Part shown: positions 60,013-64,000 of the stretch, in pieces | Numbering within the stretch: position 1 is the stretch's first letter | Layout: every line of letters starts with the position of its first letter | DNA from: Prevotella sp. | Lineage (GTDB): Bacteria > Bacteroidota > Bacteroidia > Bacteroidales > Bacteroidaceae | Direction: 5' to 3' | Length of the DNA: 64,000 nucleotides | NCBI GenBank assembly: GCA_017645645.1 | Contig: JAGCOB010000009.1 | Coordinates: forward strand, 1-64,000 | Notes under the pieces: model-generated | The model's input: only the letters and a program-made list of their open reading frames with translations | Told to the model about the DNA's origin: nothing | Databases searched by the model: none | Program-made: the position numbers and the translations under genes

Positions 60013-61224
60013 TTAGTGACTGTCAGCCTCGGCTGCCTTGGTCTCAGGAGCATCAGCACCATAGAGTCCGTAGTATGCCTGATAGCGGTTGTAGCCCCAG
60101 TTAGCCTGAGCCTTACCAGGATCAAGTTGCTTAGCCTTGTCAAGAGCTTGGATAGCTTCACGGTAGAGTTCCTTACGCTTGGCGGCATCCTCAGAAGCAC
60201 CAGCCATCACACTCAGACAGGTTCCGAGGTAAGTCTGGATAACAGGATTCTCAGGACTTGCCACAGCAGCCTTGCGGAGCCATGTGGCACCTTCCTCGGC
60301 ATTGTTCTCGGCAATCGCCATCATACCCTTGTTGGCAAGAGCAGCGAAGCTGTTAGGATACTTGGCGAGGTGGTTGTCAAGCAGAGCTGTCTGGGCAGCC
60401 TTGTCCTTCAAACCGTCATACATAGAGAACAGCTTGTCGAGGATGACATCGTTCTCAGGATCGTTGGCATAGAGTCCCTTCAACTGATCGATAAACTGCA
60501 GGGAGTCCGCCTTGCTCTTCAAGTTGCTGCCTGCGGCAAAAATCTTGAAGTTCAAAGCATCTTTCTTCTGCTCAGGATCCTGCATGGCGATATCGAAATA
60601 CTTATTGGCACGATCCAAGTCCTTAGCATCAAAGGCATAGCGTCCAGTGTAATAAGCCACCTGTCCGATATATCCCTTCTCTGCCTCGTGATTCTGTGAA
60701 GCAAATAAAGGATCAGTTGCAGAATCGAGGAAAGCACCCCAGTACTTCAGGACAGCAGCGCTATTACCCTTCTGAGCCTCATCCTGTCCGATGTTCACCA
60801 AATGGGCACGAATGGACCACAGACGCTGGGCATTCTTCTCAGCAAACTGCGGCTTCACCTTACCCTTGGCATTGGGAAGCTGGTCGTACTTGTTGCACTC
60901 AATAGCGGCATCGATAGCATTGCAGATAGCGTCAGCCAGTCCGAGGGTGTCAACAGGCGATACCTTACCAGTACCCAATTGAGCAGCAGCCTGGTTCTCA
61001 GCCATTGTACCCGTCTCCTTGCTCACCTTATCCATGGCAAGGTCTACCAGTTTATTGTATGCAGCGGCACGCTCCTCATCATTGGCAAGTTGAGCAGTCT
61101 TAATCATCTGTGCTGCCTCGGCATAGGTCTTTGCCTTCTTGATTGCCTTCAAGGCGTCACTGTCACCGGCAAAGGCTGTAGCACTTGCTATCAGTGCCAA
61201 TGCCATCATCATTACTTTTTTCAT
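60013..61224 (-). CDS. Secreted TPR-repeat protein
   Basis: 403 residues, signal peptide 1-19 (MKKVMMMALALIASATAFA). It has TPR-like helices ('YTGRYAFDAKDLDRANKYFDIA', 'EEGATWLRKAAVASPENPVIQ', 'REAIQALDKAKQLDPGKAQA'). It is 28 bases downstream of gyrA on the same strand, so it may be read from the gyrA promoter, and it ends at a good terminator. The C-terminus (GADAPETKAAEADSH) is disordered. A role in an envelope complex is likely but not specified. Confidence 0.82.
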   Translation of the reverse strand: MKKVMMMALALIASATAFAGDSDALKAIKKAKTYAEAAQMIKTAQLANDEERAAAYNKLVDLAMDKVSKETGTMAENQAAAQLGTGKVSPVDTLGLADAICNAIDAAIECNKYDQLPNAKGKVKPQFAEKNAQRLWSIRAHLVNIGQDEAQKGNSAAVLKYWGAFLDSATDPLFASQNHEAEKGYIGQVAYYTGRYAFDAKDLDRANKYFDIAMQDPEQKKDALNFKIFAAGSNLKSKADSLQFIDQLKGLYANDPENDVILDKLFSMYDGLKDKAAQTALLDNHLAKYPNSFAALANKGMMAIAENNAEEGATWLRKAAVASPENPVIQTYLGTCLSVMAGASEDAAKRKELYREAIQALDKAKQLDPGKAQANWGYNRYQAYYGLYGADAPETKAAEADSH

Positions 61225-61252
61225 AAGCTTTTAATATTGGTTAAACGTTTTA

Positions 61253-63778
61253 TTATTCTTGATTCTCGGAGCTCTCGGAGTTCTCTGAGTTCTCGGATTC
61301 TTCGGAGTATTCGACATCCTCGTCCTGACTGCTCATCACCTTGCAGACGCTGGCAATGACATCATTCTTCTTCGTGAGGTTGATGAGGCGGACACCATGG
61401 GTAGCACGTCCCATAACACGGACATCAGCCACCTTCAGACGAATGAGGATACCACTCTTATTGATAATCATAAGGTCATTCTCATCCGTTACCACCTTAA
61501 TGGCCACCAGACGACCGGTCTTCTCCGTGATAGCAAGGGTCTTCACACCCTTTGTACCACGCGCTGTCTTACGATAGTCCTCCACCTCAGAACGCTTACC
61601 ATAGCCGTTCTCTGAGACGACCATGATAGTCTCCTGTTGCGGATCGTTCACGCAGACCATACCGATGACCTCATCGTCACCACCATCAATACGCATACCG
61701 ATAACACCAGTTGACACACGTCCCATCGTACGTACCTGATCCTCATTGAAGCGGACGGCACGACCGTTACGGTTAGCAAGCAGCAGTTCATTCTTGCCGT
61801 TGGTCAGACGGACACCTACCACCTTGTCGCCCTCGTTGATATTGATGGCTATCACACCATTGTTACGCGGACGGCTGTATGCCTCCAGACAGGTCTTCTT
61901 GATGATACCGTTCTTGGTAGCGAAGACTACATAGTGAGAGTTAATAAACTCGGTATCATTGAAGTTCTTGATGCGCAACACGGCATTGATAGCGTCATCA
62001 GGATCGATGTTCAGCATGTTCTGGATAGCACGACCCTTCGAGTTCTTGTCACCCTCTGGTATCTCATAGCACTTCTGCCAGTAACAGCGACCCTTCTGGG
62101 TGAAGAAGAGCAGTGTGTTATGCATCGTGGCAGGATAGATATACTCCGTGAAGTCGTTGTCACGATGACGTGCAGCCTTGGCACCAACGCCTCCCCTGCC
62201 CTGCTCATGGAACTCATCGAGCTTAGTGCGTTTGATATAGCCCATGTGCGAGATGGTGATGACCACAGGATCATCGGGATAGAAGTCCTCGGCATTGAAT
62301 TCATGGTCGAAGGGGATAATCTCCGTACGACGCTCATCACCGTATTTCTCCTTCACCTCCTGAAGTTCATCCTTCATCACCTGCTTGCAACGCTCGGGAT
62401 TATCGAGAATCTCCTGCAAGTCGGCAATGAGTTTCTGCAGGTCGTCATACTCCTGATGAAGCTGGTCGACACGCAGACCTGTCAGTTGTGCGAGACGCAT
62501 ATCGACGATAGCCTTCGACTGGAGTTCATCAAGGTTGAAGCGCTCCTCCAAGTTACGCTGGGCATCACTAGGCGTCTTACTATTCCTGATAATGTGTACG
62601 ACCTCGTCAATGTTATTAACGGCAATGATCAAACCCTCCAGGATATGGGCACGCTCCTGAGCCTTGCGCAAATCATATTTCGTACGACGGATGGTCACGT
62701 CATGACGATGCTCCACGAAATACTTCACACATTCCTTGAGGTTCAGCAGACGGGGACGTCCCTTTACCAAAGCGATGTTATTCACTGAGAATGAGCTCTG
62801 TAGAGCCGTCATCTTAAACAACTTATTCAGCAGCACGTTGGCATTGCAGTCACGTTTGCAGTCGACCACGATACGCATACCCTGACGACCAGACTCATCG
62901 TTGACATTAGCCACGCCTTCAATCTTATGCTCGTTGGCAAGGTCGGCGATATATTTCACCAAGTCTGCCTTGTTGACACCATAGGGAATCTCCGTCACCA
63001 CAATCTTGTCATGCGTATCCCCACTCTCAATCTCTGCCTTGGCACGCATCACGATACGACCACGACCGGTCTCATAGGCATCCTTCACACCCTGCAAGCC
63101 ATAGATATAGGCTCCCGTGGGGAAGTCTGGACCCGGGATATACTGCATCAATCCGTCTGTATCGATATCGGGATTGTCAATATAGGCACAGCAGCCGTCA
63201 ATGACCTCACTGAGATTGTGCGTCGGCATATTCGTCGCCATACCCACGGCAATACCGTTACCGCCATTGACCAGCAGGTTGGGAATCTTGGTAGGCATGA
63301 CTGTCGGCTCTACGAGCGAGTCGTCGAAGTTGTTCATCATATCGACAGTCTCCTTCTCCAGGTCGTCCATGATATGCTCACCCATCTTTGAGAGGCGGCA
63401 CTCCGTATAACGCATGGCGGCAGGAGAGTCACCGTCTATCGATCCGAAGTTACCCTGTCCGTCCACCAAGGTGTAACGCAGGTTCCAGTCCTGTGCCATA
63501 CGCACCAGTGCTCCATAGACGGAGCCGTCACCATGAGGGTGGTACTTACCAAGCACCTCACCGACGACGCGGGCACATTTCTTATACGGCTGGGTAGATA
63601 CATTGTTAATATTCAACATACCATAGAGGATGCGGCGATGTACGGGCTTGAAGCCATCACGCACATCAGGCAGCGCACGAGCCACGATGACCGACATAGA
63701 GTAGTCGATGTAGGAGGATTTCATCTCCTCCTCGATGTTGATTTTGATAATTCTGTCGTTGTCAAATGTCTGATCCAT
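61253..63778 (-). CDS. gyrA: DNA gyrase subunit A
   Basis: 841 residues. It cuts and rejoins DNA in the GyrA2B2 complex that introduces negative supercoils. Catalytic Tyr124 lies in '[10 protein letters not shown]', and '[11 protein letters not shown]' and the beta-pinwheel repeats of the C-terminal domain ('[13 protein letters not shown]' and similar) are intact. The GyrA box '[10 protein letters not shown]' marks it as gyrase rather than topoisomerase IV. In the quinolone region the sequence is GDGSVYG, with Gly85 and Gly89 where E. coli has Ser83 and Asp87. The acidic C-terminal tail ([18 protein letters not shown]) is encoded by a nine-base repeat. Confidence 0.96.
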   Translation of the reverse strand: MDQTFDNDRIIKINIEEEMKSSYIDYSMSVIVARALPDVRDGFKPVHRRILYGMLNINNVSTQPYKKCARVVGEVLGKYHPHGDGSVYGALVRMAQDWNLRYTLVDGQGNFGSIDGDSPAAMRYTECRLSKMGEHIMDDLEKETVDMMNNFDDSLVEPTVMPTKIPNLLVNGGNGIAVGMATNMPTHNLSEVIDGCCAYIDNPDIDTDGLMQYIPGPDFPTGAYIYGLQGVKDAYETGRGRIVMRAKAEIESGDTHDKIVVTEIPYGVNKADLVKYIADLANEHKIEGVANVNDESGRQGMRIVVDCKRDCNANVLLNKLFKMTALQSSFSVNNIALVKGRPRLLNLKECVKYFVEHRHDVTIRRTKYDLRKAQERAHILEGLIIAVNNIDEVVHIIRNSKTPSDAQRNLEERFNLDELQSKAIVDMRLAQLTGLRVDQLHQEYDDLQKLIADLQEILDNPERCKQVMKDELQEVKEKYGDERRTEIIPFDHEFNAEDFYPDDPVVITISHMGYIKRTKLDEFHEQGRGGVGAKAARHRDNDFTEYIYPATMHNTLLFFTQKGRCYWQKCYEIPEGDKNSKGRAIQNMLNIDPDDAINAVLRIKNFNDTEFINSHYVVFATKNGIIKKTCLEAYSRPRNNGVIAININEGDKVVGVRLTNGKNELLLANRNGRAVRFNEDQVRTMGRVSTGVIGMRIDGGDDEVIGMVCVNDPQQETIMVVSENGYGKRSEVEDYRKTARGTKGVKTLAITEKTGRLVAIKVVTDENDLMIINKSGILIRLKVADVRVMGRATHGVRLINLTKKNDVIASVCKVMSSQDEDVEYSEESENSENSESSENQE
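61261..61314. repeat. In-frame nine-base array at the gyrA 3' end
   Basis: Six units of the type AGTTCTCGG (plus strand) encode SEN/SES-type triplets in the last residues of GyrA. The array starts six bases from the stop codon. Confidence 0.85.
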
Positions 63779-63784
63779 TATTAT

Positions 63785-63846
63785 ATTTTACTATTTAACT
63801 ATTTTACAATTTGACTATTTACGATTTGACTATTTACGATTTTGCA
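63785..63846. repeat. ATTTGACT array in the gyrA leader
   Basis: Eight units, ATTTTACT, ATTTAACT, ATTTTACA, ATTTGACT, ATTTACG, ATTTGACT, ATTTACG and ATTTTGCA, begin seven bases before the start codon. The same family occurs at the nqrE/F and nqrC/D junctions. Confidence 0.85.
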
Positions 63847-63909
63847 AATTTTGCGTTTAAGGCACTTTTCAGTCCCTCTGACGCGTTTTGCCACTTTTCC
63901 AATGGCGTA

Positions 63910-63917
63910 CAAAGGTA
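63910..63917 (-). promoter_or_regulatory. -7 box TACCTTTG of gyrA
   Basis: TACCTTTG on the minus strand lies 132 bases upstream of the gyrA start. The leader between them is largely the ATTTGACT array. Beyond 63918 I see no further feature. Confidence 0.6.
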
Positions 63918-64000
63918 CACTTTTTTTTCGACACAACGAAACATTTAACGTTATTTTTATGTTGCGCTGACAATCATTCATAATTAGAGGTACAGTCATC

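Overview
The window comes from a member of the Bacteroidales and is most likely Prevotella-like. The evidence is: promoter -7 boxes of the form TAnnTTTG with a TTG/TTTG about 20 bases upstream; almost no Shine-Dalgarno sequences; several secreted proteins ending in a 'GxYI..G.KVVVK' tail like the type IX secretion C-terminal signal; BACON, BspA-type LRR and GLUG modules; an nqrABCDEF operon; and a long PPi-dependent phosphofructokinase. The genus is an inference.

Layout. 1-26 kb is a pectin and sugar-acid utilisation region. A partial surface protein and a pectate lyase (PL1) diverge from a 605-base repeat-rich spacer. The lyase is coupled to a split transketolase. Facing it is an operon with a DUF849/BKACE enzyme, an FGGY kinase, a frameshifted Asp/Glu racemase and an MFS transporter cut to half length. 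Then come a secreted protein with 17 CxxC knots plus BACON domains, a LytS/LytTR two-component pair, and a seven-gene operon (FucI-like isomerase, DapA-like lyase, sodium symporter, SDR, iron ADH, PdxA-like dehydrogenase, DUF1537 kinase) behind three tandem copies of a promoter. A CE8-PL1 fusion enzyme and another secreted protein close the region. My reading is that extracellular pectin attack feeds several acid or ketose sugars into phosphorylated intermediates that end at dihydroxyacetone phosphate and pentose phosphates. The substrates are not proven by sequence.

27-50 kb is mostly housekeeping: nqrA-F, a TamB-like protein, a GH25 lysozyme, PPi-phosphofructokinase, an acyltransferase, a large secreted amidase-like protein, a YgiQ radical SAM protein, a PP2C-like protein, tRNA-Arg(TCT), phosphohexomutase and a TPR protein. 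50-59 kb is accessory: a rhamnose mutarotase, an ORF6N remnant, hairpins, a 42-residue peptide gene, a 1297-residue BspA/GLUG protein, a small lipoprotein, an AT-rich DUF262-HNH (GmrSD-like) nuclease and about 1 kb of non-coding palindromes and direct repeats. 59-64 kb holds a VanW protein, a small membrane peptide, a TPR protein and gyrA.

The most unusual signal runs through the whole window. Short tandem arrays with units of 7, 8 or 9 bases sit at many gene boundaries, and the same unit families recur tens of kilobases apart. They contain start or stop codons and in several cases enter coding sequence: (IGT)n in the DUF1537 kinase, a 7-base-unit array inside ygiQ, and SEN-type repeats at the GyrA tail. 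I could run no searches. Family names come from motifs and memory, and coordinates of small sites were counted by hand.
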